Shown here one piece after another: positions 25,046 to 37,626 of a DNA stretch of 64,000 nucleotides. Each line of letters opens with the position of its first letter. The stretch's first letter is position 1. The notes beneath the pieces were generated by a model, which saw nothing but the letters and a program-made list of their open reading frames with translations, was not told the origin of the DNA and searched no databases. The stretch is from Zanthoxylum bungeanum (Eukaryota; Streptophyta; Magnoliopsida; Sapindales; Rutaceae), in assembly GCA_019454045.1 (NCBI GenBank), contig SKCR01029079.1, positions 145,367-209,366 of the forward strand, written 5' to 3'. The translations under genes and the position numbers were made by a program.

Positions 25046-25686
25046 CACAAAGCATGAAGGGGTTTTAATGAGATGATACAAGATTTAACAGGACATGAGA
25101 CGAGACTGATAAGATTTTTTATCTTACTTATATAAACGAAATGGGTCCGAAATTGACAAATTTTGTCCCGTCCAATCTCATTGTCATCCCTAATGTCATC
25201 ACCACATTGTTAATCTCAATTTCAATTATGTAATCGGACAAAAATATTATCTTGAATTTATATCGAGACTTATTTTTTCCTCAAGTAAATCAGTTATCTT
25301 ACGTACAAGGTAGCCAAAATTCAAGGACAGATCTCGACTCCTATGACATTATACCGTGAGCACAAAGCATGAAGGGGTTTTAATGAGATGATACAAGATT
25401 TAACAGGATATGAGACGAGACTAAGAAGATTTTTTTTTTTTTATCTCAATTATATAAATGGAATGGGTCCGAAATTGACAAATTTCATCTTGTCCAGTCC
25501 CATTATCATCCCAAATTTCATCACCACATTATTAATCTCAATCTCAATTATATAATCGGACAAAAAAATTATCTCGAATTTATATCGAGATTTATCTTTT
25601 TCCTCAAGTAAATCATTTATCTTATGTACAAGGTAATCAAAGTTCAAGGACAGTTCTCGACTCCTATCACGCTATAGTGTGAGCAC
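25046..25686. repeat. 315-bp tandem duplication
   Basis: The block starting CACAAAGCATGAAGGGG at 25046 recurs at 25361, and both copies run to a CGACTCCTAT...GTGAGCAC end. Differences are substitutions and a longer T run in the second copy. Similar words just upstream (GGGATGAGACATGAC near 25030) suggest a short piece of a third unit. No coding content. Confidence 0.88.
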
Positions 25687-26310
25687 TCTTCAGTAAATTA
25701 TACATGATACTAAAAAAAAATAATGATGATTCAATTTAAGGCTACCTTCCTAAACTTAATTGTGAAATACCAAAATTAATTTGATAGCATATATGTAATT
25801 ATAGTTAATAACTTAGGTTTGTCATTATTGTGTTTGTCATTATTGTGTTTTGGCCATTAATTATATTCGAAACTGCAGTTACAAGAAGGCCTTGATATGC
25901 CCTTTGTTTTGCTTTGGCGTAAATTTATTGTTCGGTCCGGCAGTCCATCCCATTCAAACCTTGCCCTCGCGGTTGCGTGCGTATTGGTCTAAGATAAGGG
26001 CTGTGGAAGACCTTGGGCCTAAACTAAAAGCCCGTCATTTCTTTCTCGCAAGATTTGACTCTCACTATTTATTTCATCACCCTATAATATATCATATTTC
26101 GGATATATATATCATCTCTCTCACAGCAGCTGTATTGTGGACCCAATTAATATAAGAGATGACATATACACCTGAAACATAATATAATTTTTCCTCTGTA
26201 GTTGATCAATAAATGTAGCTCTTTTATCTTAAAATAGTTAAACTCCGTGTTAAAAGCTACAACTACTGTAATATAAAATTTTTAATAATTGTGAAATAAA
26301 AGTTGATAGT
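25687..26310. other. spacer before the nested retrotransposon cluster
   Basis: AT-rich DNA without a recognisable gene. The open frame near 25850-26155 has no visible family signature. The last five bases before the insertion begin the target duplication at 26311. Confidence 0.45.
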
Positions 26311-26315
26311 GGTGG

Positions 26316-26819
26316 TGTTTGTGCGATTTTTATGCGCGGAGAAAGAGAAACGTGTAAGGTTAAAACCTCTTGAGATAAAGTCTCAGTAATGGGTGTTTGA
26401 TTAAGTGAATAAGCCCCCTAGGGGCACAAGCACACAAATTACAGTCCTAAAAGTTATAAAAACTACGAAATCACAAAAATGATCTTTTGAGTCTTCATTT
26501 TATCAGGGCTTTCTCTTTGTACGAGTGAGCTTTTATAGTGAAGCTTGTAAACCGTTTGGGCAGTTACAGTATCTCCCTGCAGCTGTTGGATCGTGTCTTC
26601 AACCATTGAGCTGTGCGTCTCAACTGCTTGATCGTGGAGGGAAAATTGCTTAACTACTGTAGTCGTGGGATCAACTGCATTACATGTTCTCGTTCTAATC
26701 GCTGCTTTGGTCGTCCTGGGTTCTTTTCGCTCTAATCTAGTGATCGTTCTTCCTTTCGTCGCCCTTCTTGCCTTCGTCCTTTACTCCTTCGTTCTAGGGT
26801 GATTTCGCTTTTTTCAATA
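26316..26819 (-). mobile_element. 3' LTR of the Tat-type element
   Basis: This 504-bp repeat matches the 5' LTR pieces at 41092-41289, 51349-about 51459 and 52500-52554. Shared landmarks include GCGGAGAAAGAGAAA, TTGATTAAGTGAATAAGCC, CAAGCACACAAATTACAG, TCATTTTATCAGGGCTTTCTC and TTTACTCCTTCGTTC. The 26316 end is TGTTTG on the plus strand. The other end (CAATA at 26819) has mutated from the CAACA kept in the 5' copy. Confidence 0.9.
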
Positions 26820-26834
26820 ATTGTCCCCCAAATT
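26820..26834 (-). other. polypurine tract of the Tat-type element
   Basis: On the minus strand the sequence reads TTTGGGGGACAAT directly before the LTR. This is the expected plus-strand priming site, and it fixes the element's orientation. Confidence 0.75.
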
Positions 26835-28174
26835 CACCTTGATTGAACTGGAAGTGAAAATCGAGGTGAATTTTTCGGCTTTCCATCCCGGTTCGTTCTT
26901 TTTTCGTTCAGGGAAGACCACCACACCAATCGAGGGCTGGTCCGATTGGCATTCTTTCCTTGCCCTCGACTAGCTAGTCACCCGGTCGATCCCTCCGTCC
27001 AGAGAATCTGTGAAGCCAGGGATTTCGCCCTCGACTGGCTAGTCACCCGGCCGATCCCTCAGTCCAGAGAAACTGTGAAGCCGAGGAGTGCAGCACCTTC
27101 CACGCAGAGGAACACGGTCAGCCACTGTCAACGGGCGTAACCTATCCACAACTAGAATGTGCAGTACCTTCCACACAGAGGACCCTGGACAACGGTCGCT
27201 AACGGATGCAGCCCATCCACAACATTACATTCCATTTCACACCTTATTAAAGAGAAGCTTTCATTTTCGATGGCCTATGTTTCATGTAGATCTTCTCTTT
27301 TTTCCGGCTCTGTTCTGCTTCTTCTGTTCTTTCCCCTTTCATCTGTTAACCAAATGATTTACTTAGTTATGGAAGACCAAACTGAGGTGTTTTGAGTAGG
27401 ATTGGCCTTTGGCTGGGCGGTTGGGAGAGGTTTTCCTTATAAGCTACTTCGTCAACTCTCCTTCTTTTAAATACTCTCAAGACATGATACTGTTCTCATT
27501 TGCAATGCTTTTCATATGCTACCTGATTGACTAACGGGTTCTCTGTCCTAAACCTGACTTTGTCGAAAGCAACCTGCAGTCTAGTGGTGTTGTCACATCA
27601 ACTCTGTTTTTCTTGTGTCACCCGTATCGATAATGGTGATAGTCTGGACGATGCTTCCGGGGAATGACACCTGTATTTGGCCGATCCAGTGAAGGCCAAT
27701 GTTGAGATGCTGAGGTCTGGACGATCTGTTGAAGGACGACGCTGAGGCGCTAAGAGTGTGGCAAACCTAAGGGAGACGTTCTCGTCCTGTACTTGAGGGA
27801 GAAATTTGCGCCTCGTAATTTATTAGGCCGCTCTTTACAGTCCTATGTGGACCCATCACTTCTGCAATAGATGCGTGTCCTTTCCCACTACATTCATCAT
27901 GACGCCTATTAATGACTTGTTTCTCCCGTCACTTCGGTGTTTCCTTTCGTCACACGTCACCCTTCATCGAATCACGTTCCAACACATGTCCAAGGCAACT
28001 CTTCATTTTCTTCATTTTCCCACCGTTTCTATCTTTCGGCGATTTGCATTGCGACATCTGTCCTGGTTTAAATCTTTCGTCTGCTTATATAAGGGTTTAG
28101 CCCGCTCTGGTTTTTACTTTACTTTCGACCCTCTTTGTAAACCTCCCTTCTCTCTTACCTTCGATCTTGCGTTA
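26835..28174. other. non-coding part of the Tat element; likely 5' region of its antisense gene
   Basis: Apart from the tandem repeats above, no protein domain is visible. On the plus strand this is the region just upstream of the plant-mobile-domain gene, so it may hold that gene's promoter. The in-frame reading upstream of 28175 (from 27845) shows no family signature. Confidence 0.45.
26963..27226. repeat. short tandem repeats beside the 3' LTR
   Basis: Two units of about 65 bp begin CCCTCGACT at 26963 and 27028. They are followed by two units of about 70 bp beginning TGCAGCACCTTCCAC at 27089 and TGCAGTACCTTCCAC at 27160. Tandem repeats between the coding region and 3' LTR are common in Tat elements. 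Confidence 0.85.
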
Positions 28175-29313
28175 ATGGCGTCTTCTTCTTCTGCCCCCAA
28201 AACTGGTTCCTCAACTTTTTCCGACTATAAGATGGTGTTGGACGATCCATCCGTGAGCACTTTCGATGTTCATACCATCGATGAGACCTACGGCCAGTGT
28301 GCGCTTGGTCCCATTTTCATTGAAGATGACACCATTTCCACAGCCTCGCCGGCTCAACGGTTCCCTTCCTCTTATGGTCTCCCGTTTTCGGAGCCAATTA
28401 GTATTTCTCCTTTGGCTCAATCCAACCTTATTCGCACGTGGCCCAAACCCGATGCCGCTTTTGATTCTTGGTTCCAACGTATGCTATTGCATGCGGATAC
28501 TCGTGCCTTTCTAGAGGAACATAGCTTCCTTCCCTTCATCGAACTTTCATCGGCCTTACCTTTATTTGACCGAAACCTGTTTCCTATCTCTTTACTCTTT
28601 GACCCTCTGAATACACTGTATTCATTTTTCCTGCTGGTTCTTTTACTATCACTCTTCGTGATATCAGTGCTCTCACCGGGTTGGCCCCTCTGGGTGCGCC
28701 TATCTCGGCCTATACAACCTTCCGTTTTCCTTCTCCTCCAATGGACTCTTCGTCCTTTTCGTCCTACTCTTCTTTTCTTCGCATATTTTCAAAATCGACC
28801 GGTCCTGTTTTGAAGTTGGAGCGTACGGCCTTCCTTCACTATTGGCTGTGCAAATATATCTTTTGCGCACCTAGCCAAAAGCCTGTGGCGGGCTATCTCC
28901 CCATCTCTTCTGACCTTGCCAATGGTCGTTGTTTGGACCTGGAATCTTTCATGTTGGCCGCCATTTATCGTGGTTTGGCCGTCCTCCAAAAACAACTTCG
29001 GTCGGGGGTTTCACTGATTGCCTATGGCCCTTTGTGGCTCGTTCAGCTTTGGCTCCGAGCCTACTTACATGTTTTCGGTACAATTGACTCAAATCATCCT
29101 TATCCCTGCGTCGGTCTTCTTTTTGCCCAACTTCGGCCATCCTCTCTTCTTCCTCGCGTCGTCTTTGAATATTTCTACACTCTTTCTCAGGTTCCCTATT
29201 TTTTCTCTTTTTCTGCGGGGGACAGCCCATCATTTGCTCATGACATTCCTCAGTCAGAAGAGGACGAATCGGGTCTTCGAATATGGCGTAAGTTTTTTGT
29301 AGGGGGTTTTCTA

Positions 29314-31706
29314 TGGGCTAAATCCGGTAACGCAGCGGAAGCGATGAAAATCGTATTTTCGGATTTCAAAACTTTTTCTTGGATTAATTAAATAAACATA
29401 TTTATTTAATGTTCCAATAATCAAATTATGAAAATAAATTCAATAAATCATATTAAGCGAATTTACCGAATTGCCCTTATATTGGTACTTTGTCCATTTT
29501 AGTCCGAAATTGATGAAATCAATTTTGAATGATTCTAAATCATTTCTAAGATGAACTTAGCATGTTCAAAACATCAAAATACCAAAACAACACAAATGCC
29601 CAAAAATTGGACCCTTGGCCGAATGCACCACTTTGGTGCCAAAGTGTGCACTTTGTCATTTCATGCATCAAAACACATCAAGATGTAATCCAATCAACAT
29701 GAAACTTTATATGCATCATATACACATCCAATTACACAACATATATGAAAATCCCCAAATTCGGAATTAGTTATGAACCCTAATTTTTCAATTTCCACAA
29801 ATTGGACAAATTAGACCAAATACATTAAATCAATTACTTCAATCATCATTCTCACATCCAATCCAAGTCTCAACACAATGAAACAACTCAAGATCAAATC
29901 TAGGTAATCTTAGAGTGGGTCAACAACTCTAGATTAGCAACACGGTTTCCAAAACCTTAAAAGAAAGCTTATTACTACAATAGTCATACACTTCATTCAT
30001 CACACATGCTTTACACCTCCATCAAAACTTCCATCAAGAAAAAACACAAGGAACAAAGAAAGAAATAACCTAAGAATATCATATATTAAAACCTAGAACC
30101 TAAGGAATAATTTCCTTACTAATAGCAAGTTCAAGAAACTTACTAAAAATCCAAGCTTTCTTGATTTTTGTCTTTCTTTTCTCAAGCTCCCTTTTGTTTC
30201 TTCAATGGAGTTTATCTCTTTAAAGTGTATTAGGTTAAAAAATGAAATGAAATGAAAATAATATATACTTGTAACAATTTGGCCTTAGCCGAATCTGCCA
30301 AGACAAAAAACAAAAATATTAATTTCATTTTCATTTCAAATTCATTTGATAAAGTAAATTAAATATCTAAAACACCTTTAAAGATATTTAATAAAGTCAA
30401 AAAAGGCAACTTTAATCATTTCAAAATAAATATCTAAAGTTAAGATATTTATATTTTAATTAAATTAATCATTTAACAATTAAATAATTAATTAAATACA
30501 AATTTATTAAATATATGTATTATATTACATTAAATATCTAATACATATATTCATTTATGATATTAGTCAAATATCTCAATTTGACATTTAATTAATGTGT
30601 ATTTACAGTATTTAAAATAATCAAGTATTAAATATAAATACACAACAATTAAGGAAATGACTATCGGGTCCCTACACATGTAATTTGCGTTTAACCTTTA
30701 AACGATTTTATAAACAATCAATATTATTTATTAATGTTGCTCTAGTGCTCTACAAGTTTATTTCATTATTGAGACTCTCTAGATTCAAGTATATCCGTCA
30801 CGAAATCCAATTTCGTGTCCATAATTTATCCACCGTAAATTATGACGATCACGGATAAACTAGCTGAATCATACATGTCGAGGTCATGGCAAATGTATAA
30901 TTCCTCCGTCACAGGTATCCGGATATATCCCAGAGATATAGATGTAAACGTCAAAACTCTATGGGGATTATCCAGTCGACTATTCTATTAGCAATCTCAA
31001 AAGAATATTTATAACTAACTTCTAAACTTTACCACGGGCCCATGGTTTTATCTGATTCCTAATTATATGGACTACCTATGCTCTGGTACACAGAACTGAC
31101 GGATCATATCTTGATACACATAGGACACCCTGAGGATCTATCTACACCCAACGAACAGGCGGAGGTCTGATCTAAATAGATCGGTGACGTGACTGCCATC
31201 TAAGTGTAGAAGATGTCTCATGTGCCCACAATGGCATCTCAAGTCTAAGAATCACAAGTGCTACTCAACCCAAGAAGATTCTTATTGACGCTGGTGTACC
31301 ATCCATTAAGAATCTTCGGTGAATCGTTCAGTGTTTATCCGCTATAAACACCTACACGTCTATACTAGTCTCCAAGACTTATGGTTCATTGAGAAAACCA
31401 TTGGAATCATATATTCCAATATATGACATGTACCGGTCTCAACGGGTTTACTATACTGACCAAGTAGTGTAAACCTTGACCAGGAATTGTCTGAGAATGA
31501 CAACGTCATGATACTACTCAATGTCCGTTGCGACGCTTTTGCAACTGTATCATGACTAATCATTCTAGGGTCATTACATCTTTACCATATTAAAAGATTC
31601 ATTATATTATAGAAACTGTATATATTATTCATAATAATAATGTTTTACAGAAGTATTTACACAGAAATACAACCGGGAATTGGCGCTGTGAGCACCAACC
31701 CCAACA
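29314..31706 (-). mobile_element. Copia 3' LTR, minus strand, inserted in the PMD gene
   Basis: A 2.4-kb AT-rich segment whose high-coordinate end reads, on the minus strand, TGTTGGGGTTGG directly after pol and a polypurine-like AAGTGGGAGTTT. The other end reads TTACCGGATTTAGCCCA, so it has TG...CA termini. It contains no gene; short open frames inside are not conserved. The sequence differs from the LTR family at 41-51 kb. Confidence 0.75.
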
Positions 31707-31920
31707 AAAACTCCCACTTGCTCTAGTGCCAATAACGATTGTATCTAATACCCATCGACTCCACGTGTTTATCAAACAACTTCGGAGGTATGGCCTTCGT
31801 CAGCGGCTCCGCTACATTATCTTCACTCGGTACTTGCACACGACAATATCCTCTCGTGACATAACCTCTCGAATGATGTGGTACTTACGTTCCACATGCT
31901 TCGACTTCTGGAATGCTCAA
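31707..31920 (-). pseudogene. Copia pol 3' end fragment attached to that LTR
   Basis: On the minus strand the translation gives SKHVERKYHIIREV and then, after a shift, VPSEDNVAEPLTKAIPPKLF and MGIRY. This is the end of Copia RNase H and the polyprotein tail. The stop is followed by the polypurine run. Only about 200 bases survive before PMD-gene sequence resumes. The rest of this element and its 5' LTR are gone, so it is a 5'-truncated or deleted insertion. Confidence 0.85.
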
Positions 31921-34264
31921 ACTCAAGAAAATCAAACAAGTAAAAACGAAGAAGCCTTCCCCCCAGCCATAGCTCTGATTCAGACGTGTCACTCGTACAT
32001 CGTCCTAACGTACGATCTGAAACTCTCATCTTTCCTGTACGTCGGTCTAAGATATGTTGAAGTCTTATAAATTTTGTATCTTGTGTAGGTGCTGAGATCA
32101 GAGCCGCCCTCCATAATGCCTCGAAACAACCCAAACTTTGGGGCCTGAAGCTCTCATATTTGAAGGTCTCGAGGAAGTAGGACCTGCGGAAGTGCCGATT
32201 ATTCAGCTTCCATCGGATGAGGATGAAGCGGCCGAGGCTCCAATCACGGAGTAAACACGAGAGGATGGAGAGATAGTTGTTACCGGTAATTCTTCCGGGG
32301 CCGATCCCCAAGATACAGAGCTACATATAGAATTTGGTCGTTCTTGTCCAAATGTTAAGGAAATTCTAAGAGACCATCCGTTATTTGAATGCCCCTCTTC
32401 GGACGATCATGTACCAATTGTGCAGGATCCGGATGACGAGGCTGAAGTACTAGAGCCTATTTAGCCGAATGACGGGCCTCTTTGGTGTCACCTCAAATGG
32501 CTTTACCACTTGGTCCGCAGGTTATCCGCCACATGGCTTAGGGGAAGTTATAGGGACGTAGACGGCCTTTATAATTTGGTCGAATTGGAACTACTAGAGG
32601 AGGCTCGGTCTATGTATAAAAACGACGTACTTCGTCGTATTTATGAAGAAGAGAAGGTCATTTATATTTCTGATTCCTCTGATTCTGATTCTCCTGCAGA
32701 TGTTCAGCCTACAACTAGACCGCAATAACCATCACCACAGACAGCCTCTCCAGATTCCTTGGCGCAACCAACTTCGGCCTCTGGACAGCCGTCGTCTCCT
32801 GCTCTTTCGCCCTCTCCTCCTCGGGCGATGTCTCATGTACTTTCGCCACATGAACCTTCTGTATTTGACCAGTCGTCATATTCGGCTCCTCATTCCTCTA
32901 CTCTTCGGCGGGGCAGCTTCTACTTCTCCAGCTCAACCGTCTGCTATCTATGAAAGGCCATTGTCTTCCGTTCACTCAGTCCAAATTCCTGGGGAAGAAC
33001 CGGTATTGCTACTGGAAGCCCCTGTTGCTGAGTCGTCCCCTCTTCAGGCTGTGCCTCATGACCGGCTGTCTTTGTCTGTTCCTCCTCAGCAATCGTCTTC
33101 AATTCCTTCATATTCGACTCTTCAGCAAGGACTTGTGCAGCCGCATGTTAACATTTTTGAGGTATTGGCGGATAGACCATCTAACCCGAATACTGGGCCT
33201 AGGGCGGTAAGTCCTTTTTTTCCTCTTCCTTTAGTTTATTTCTCTAGTTTAAATCTGCTAATTTCTTCTTTGCACACATGCATCCGACCCGCTGCTGCAA
33301 TCAGTCCAGAACATTTTGGATCGCCTCGACCGGTTGTCTTCTGTTCCACCTCGGCCTTCCTCGCCTTTAGCAGTAGCCAGTACCGGAAGTCTTTCGCGAG
33401 ATCGTCGGCCAGTATTCTTCTTTTACTATGTTGGAGATTGGCCAGGCCGCTCTGCAAGAGAACATTCTCCAATTGGACAGAAGCTCCTCCGAATTGAACC
33501 AACTACTAGCCCTTCATGCCTTGCCTATATCTGTGGATGATCGACTTTTCCTCCAAGAACTGCAGAGTGATATAATGGCCCTTATCTCTCGGTATCGCAG
33601 TATTCATAGCCAAAAAATTGGGCTTCATTCTTCCTTGAATAAGTGAGAAAGACTCTGCGGTTCTCTTGATGCTCTTTATGAGACTCTGAGGGAGACCACG
33701 AATGAAATGGTGACTGAAGAATCGATTCTCGTGGACCTAGAGCGATAATTACAAGAAATTCAGTGTCTCATCGAGGAGAGCCGTGTGAGGAGAGATGTTA
33801 AGAGGAGGACTATTGTCGCTCAAGTAACAGAGGTGGATACATCTTTGGCAGAGTACAAGGGTTTGGCCCTATCGATTTCGAGAAGAGCTCGGCCGATTTA
33901 GAGATGGCGGATTCAGAAGTGAAGAAGGAATGGTATCTGATGAGAGAGACACTCTCGGCCATGAAGGAGTTGCCTGGGGATTTTTGGCAATCTTCGGGCC
34001 GAAGTTAATAATGTTTTATATGACGTTATGTTGTCTAATCTTTGTACTTTTGAGGACGTTTTCATCCCTAATTAATGAAAATATATATTAAGTTACTACA
34101 TTTTGTTTTTATTGTAATGACATTACATTTTCATTCTTCCACAGTGAGGACATATATCTTTTCAAGTATTTTCCATTTATCACCCTAGCATGCACCCTTC
34201 CGTTTAAATCTTTTAAATGATAGGCCCCGTTTGGCAACACATCTTTTACCTCGAATGGGCCATC

Positions 34265-35240
34265 CTAGTTAGGCGACCATTTGCCATATGTCGGATCTTT
34301 TGTACCAAGTCGCAATATAGTTTTCCATACTAACTCGCCTTTTCTGAATGATTTAGCCATGACTCTGAGATTATATCCCTTGGCTATTTTTCTTTTTTGT
34401 GCTTCTAAATGATTTAGCATATCGCATTTAATATCGTCCAATTCCAGCAAATTCTGGATCATTGCTTCGTTGTGATCTTTCTCTGTCAACTCTTTTTGCA
34501 ACATCGCCCTAATGGATTTGATATTCATTTCTACTGGTAGTACGACCTCTTGACCATATACTAATTGAAATGGCGTGACCGAAGTACTCGTCGCGCGGGG
34601 TGACGTCCTATAGGCCCATAGAGCTTGACTCAAACATTCGTCTCATCGCCTAGTGTTGTCTGTCACCATCTTCCGAATCAACCCTTTACCGTTTGACTAA
34701 GGGTAATACGGAGTGGTGTTCACTAACTGGATTCCGTATTCGGCCAAAAAGCTTTTTACCTTCTCACCGTTTAACGAAGTGCCATGGTATACCATTATTA
34801 TTTGCGGTATACCGAATCAGTGAATGATATGTTCCTTTATGAACTTGATGATCTGCTTTTGGGAGATTTCCACTACCAGAATAGCTTCCACCCACTTAGT
34901 AAAAAAGTCGGTAGCGACGATAATAAAAGTATGCGTCTTGCTTGATGCAGGATAGATTTTTCCTATCAAATCTAATCTATCGCTCATCCTATGAATGGCC
35001 ATGGTTTAATGACAGGGATCATTTCGGTTGCCGGTGCCCTTTGAACGGGCCCATGCTTCTGACAAGCAATACATCCTTGGCATACGAGATGCATGATTCC
35101 CCCATCTTCAGCCAATAATAGTTGTTCCGTATAATCAACCATCTCATCTTTATTCCGGCCAGGTGAGCCCCACAAACGCCTTCATGTATCTCGGCCAAAA
35201 TAGTTTTGGACTATGACGGCCCTACACATTTCAGCAATAG
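34265..35240 (-). pseudogene. Ty3/gypsy integrase (Tat element)
   Basis: On the minus strand the zinc-binding region comes first, with CIACQKHGPVQRAP near 35075. The catalytic core follows, with DLIGKIYPASSKT and IIVATDFFTKWVEA near 34960-34890. The C-terminal part includes LWAYRTSPRATSTSVTPFQL near 34615 and LPVEM. It would insert the element's cDNA into the chromosome. The stretch 34634-34816, which should carry the second Asp and the Glu, has stops and shifts. It follows the second RNase H, the usual gypsy pol order. Confidence 0.9.
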
Positions 35241-35302
35241 ACTGTCTTGGCATTTTTTATACAACACGTCTATCGATACCACATAATTCAAGGCTTTGAG
35301 TT

Positions 35303-35935
35303 TCAGCCTTCGATCTTTTCCATTTTCGGCAGTTCTAAAAATTCTTTGATCTCGCTCCTCCAATCATCCTCCTCTAGAACTTCAATAGTCGTGACATCCA
35401 TTTCCCTCTTTCGTCTCATCAGGGCTTGCTTAACTTCTTCACTTTTATATATACCATCTATGTTTTTCTGTTTATATCTGGAAGCTGCTTGAGCCAAATT
35501 GTTGGTCGTTTCATTCTTCACCCTCGAAACGTGTTCTAGTTCTGCATGGTCAAATTTTACTAACTCTTTAGCCACATCTGATAGTGCCATGACCGATGGG
35601 CTTTGGCATTTAAAAGTTCCTGTCACTTGTTGGATCACTAGTTGCGAATCTCCTTTAATAGACACGTGTGTTACTCCCATATTAAGGAGTATTTCCAATC
35701 CAAATATCAAGACTTCGTATTCAGTCTGGTTGTTAGTGCAATCTTCGTTCAACCTGATTAAGAAACGGAACGATTCTCCCAATTTGCTGACTAAGACTAT
35801 GCACATTCCAGCTTCTTTCGTTGTGCTAGACCCATCAAAATACATCGTCCATGGTTTCAGACTGCATTCGTCTAATTCCATTTCTATTTCTCTAATGGTG
35901 CTTAAGCATGGGTGATCAACTAAGAAATCGGCCAA
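35303..35935 (-). pseudogene. archaeal-type RNase H of the Tat element
   Basis: An open stretch of 210 codons contains WTMYFDGSSTTKEAGMCIVL, CTNNQTEYEVLIFGLEILL, SIKGDSQLVIQQVTG and the tail HVSRVKNETTNNLAQAAS. The Asp in FDGSS, Glu in TEYE and Asp in GDSQ are the expected metal-binding residues; the last conserved Asp position appears as Asn (TTNN). This additional RNase H between the ordinary RNase H and integrase is the diagnostic acquisition of Tat elements (Ogre, Retand and relatives). The family term is established; its activity here is doubtful because neighbouring domains are broken. Confidence 0.92.
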
Positions 35936-35956
35936 GGCTTGATTTTTTACAGCCTT

Positions 35957-37374
35957 TTAGGGCTCATGCCATATATTAAATTCTGAAAGCGATAATGACC
36001 AGAAACCAACTCTTTGATGCAAGATAGGACGAGAAAATATGTACTTTATTATATTAACTTTAGTGATCAAGTACACTATATTCGGCCTAAGGTAGGCACG
36101 TAGTTTAGTACATGTAAAATACAAAGCCAAACATAATTTCTCCATTGGAGAATAATTACATTCATAATTCAGCAATTGTCTGCTAATATAATAAATGGCT
36201 CTTTCGACGTCCATGTCATCGTCTTACGCGATCATCTCAGCTATTGACTGTTCTTCGGCCGATATGTACAACTTCATTGGCTCTCCAGGCACAGGGGGTA
36301 CCATCACTGGTGGCTGTGACAAATATTTCTTTAGGCTGTCGAAAGCCTTTTGATGTTTTTCGGTCCAGACGAATTCGTCATTGTCCTTTAACCTCAACAG
36401 AGAGGAGAACACTTTAGTTTTTCATGCACAATTAGAGATAAATCATCTTAAGAAGTTAATTTGTCCTAAAAACCTTTGCAACTCCTTCTTGTTTCGCGGT
36501 GTTTTAGCCTCAGTGATTGCTCGAGATTTATTAGTGTCAATCTCAATTCCCCGTTGGTGTACTAGAAAACCTAGGAAATTTTTTCACACATCCGAAAGCA
36601 CATTTGGCAGGGTTCAATTTCAGTTTAAATTTCCTCATTCGCTCAAAAACCATTGCTAACTGACTAAAATGTTCTTCCATGTTCACATATTTAGCAACTA
36701 TATCGTCCACATAAACCTCTACAAATTTGCCAACCATGTCATGAAAGATTAATTCATGGCCCGCTGGTAAGTGGCCCCAACATTTTTTAAGCCGAACGGC
36801 ATTACTACCCACTCATAACACCCTAAGGAACCTGGGCACCTAAAAGTTGTTTTATGTGTATCGTTTTCGGCGAAGTAAATTTGATTATAACCCGCATATC
36901 CATCCATAAAAGAATATACTTGATACCCTTCCGTGGAATCTACCAGGGAATCTATCGTCAGCATGGGGTATTGATCTTTTGGTGTTGCTAGGTTTAAATT
37001 CCTAAATTCTATACATATTCTTATTTTTAAATTCTTTTCCTGACCGGGACGATAGTTGACAACCATTCTACATATCTTGTCGTCCTAATAAATTTCGCCT
37101 CCAACAGGCGTTCAACCTCTTTCTTGATATCAGGCATGACATTGGGTGCAAACCTCCGTGGAGGCTGCCTATGTGATCTATGGCTTGGCATGATTGGCAA
37201 CATATACTCCACTAACGTCCTATCTAAACCAGGCATTTCATTGTAATCCCAAGCAAAGCAATCTTTGTATTTTTGTAATAAATCAATTAATTTTTCGAGT
37301 TCCTGAGCCTCTAGCTCCTTGCTGATGTAAGTGATGCGTCTATCGTCCTCGCTTCCCATATTTACCTCATCCAA
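35957..37374 (-). pseudogene. reverse transcriptase and ordinary RNase H of the Tat element
   Basis: On the minus strand, 37374-37027 gives FAPNVMPDIKKEVERLLEAK and the region before the palm. 37066-36749 gives CIEFRNLNLATPKDQYPM, FMDGYAGYNQI and WVVMPFGLKNVGATYQRAM. 36812-36543 gives the catalytic VEVYVDDIVAK box and LNPAKCAFG. 36412-36224 is the connection (FVWTEKHQKAFDSLKKYLSQ), and 36214-35957 is RNase H-like (AIYYISRQLL, YSPMEKLCLALYF). These copy RNA to DNA and degrade the template. At least four frame changes separate the pieces, and a stop follows FNIWHEP near 35957. Confidence 0.92.
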
Positions 37375-37626
37375 TACATTATTGCCCTTGACATGCTCGC
37401 CTTATGTGGGCCATTCAGAGCGTATTCTTCTTCTTCCAGTTCGCCCTCGTGACTTCCTTCCAGCAAATAATCTACCTCACATGCCTCTCTTATCCCGTCT
37501 TCCGTCTAGTGTGCTAAAAATTTATTCCTTAAGGCTGAAATCATGGCCTGAGCTTCGGTCTCATTCTCTCGTTCCGTCATATAGGCCATTAGATTGGCCT
37601 TGGTAGCCGCGAGTGCGGTTTATTCT

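Larger units (their letters stand above)
28175..34010 (+). pseudogene. antisense plant mobile domain (PMD) gene carried by the Tat element
   Basis: This plus-strand gene runs opposite to gag-pol. From ATG at 28175 (MASSSSAPKTGSS) it enters a plant mobile domain: FDSWFQRMLLHAD, HSFLPFIELS, then ITLRDISALTGLAPLGAP, FLHYWLCKYIFC, LESFMLAAIYRGL and YGPLWLVQLWLRAYL, up to about 29290. The frame shifts by one base near 28620. A splice donor (GGC/GTAAGT) lies at 29287. A Copia fragment then interrupts at 29314-31920. Downstream exons follow: an acidic part (IYISDSSDSDSPAD near 32670), a Pro/Ser-rich part (QPSSPALSPSPP near 32785) and a coiled-coil-like C-terminus at 33430-34010, with stops. PMD proteins MAIN and MAIL1 act in silencing and genome stability in Arabidopsis, and transposons carry relatives. 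The role here is unknown. It is now broken. Confidence 0.8.

Noticed and set aside
28681..29391. A separate gene starting at 28681
   Set aside because: The reading continues the plant mobile domain of the upstream frame after a one-base shift, so it is part of the same broken gene.
31823..32311. 162-codon minus-strand frame
   Set aside because: It joins Copia pol sequence (above 31823) to antisense of the PMD gene across an insertion boundary; no coherent domain.
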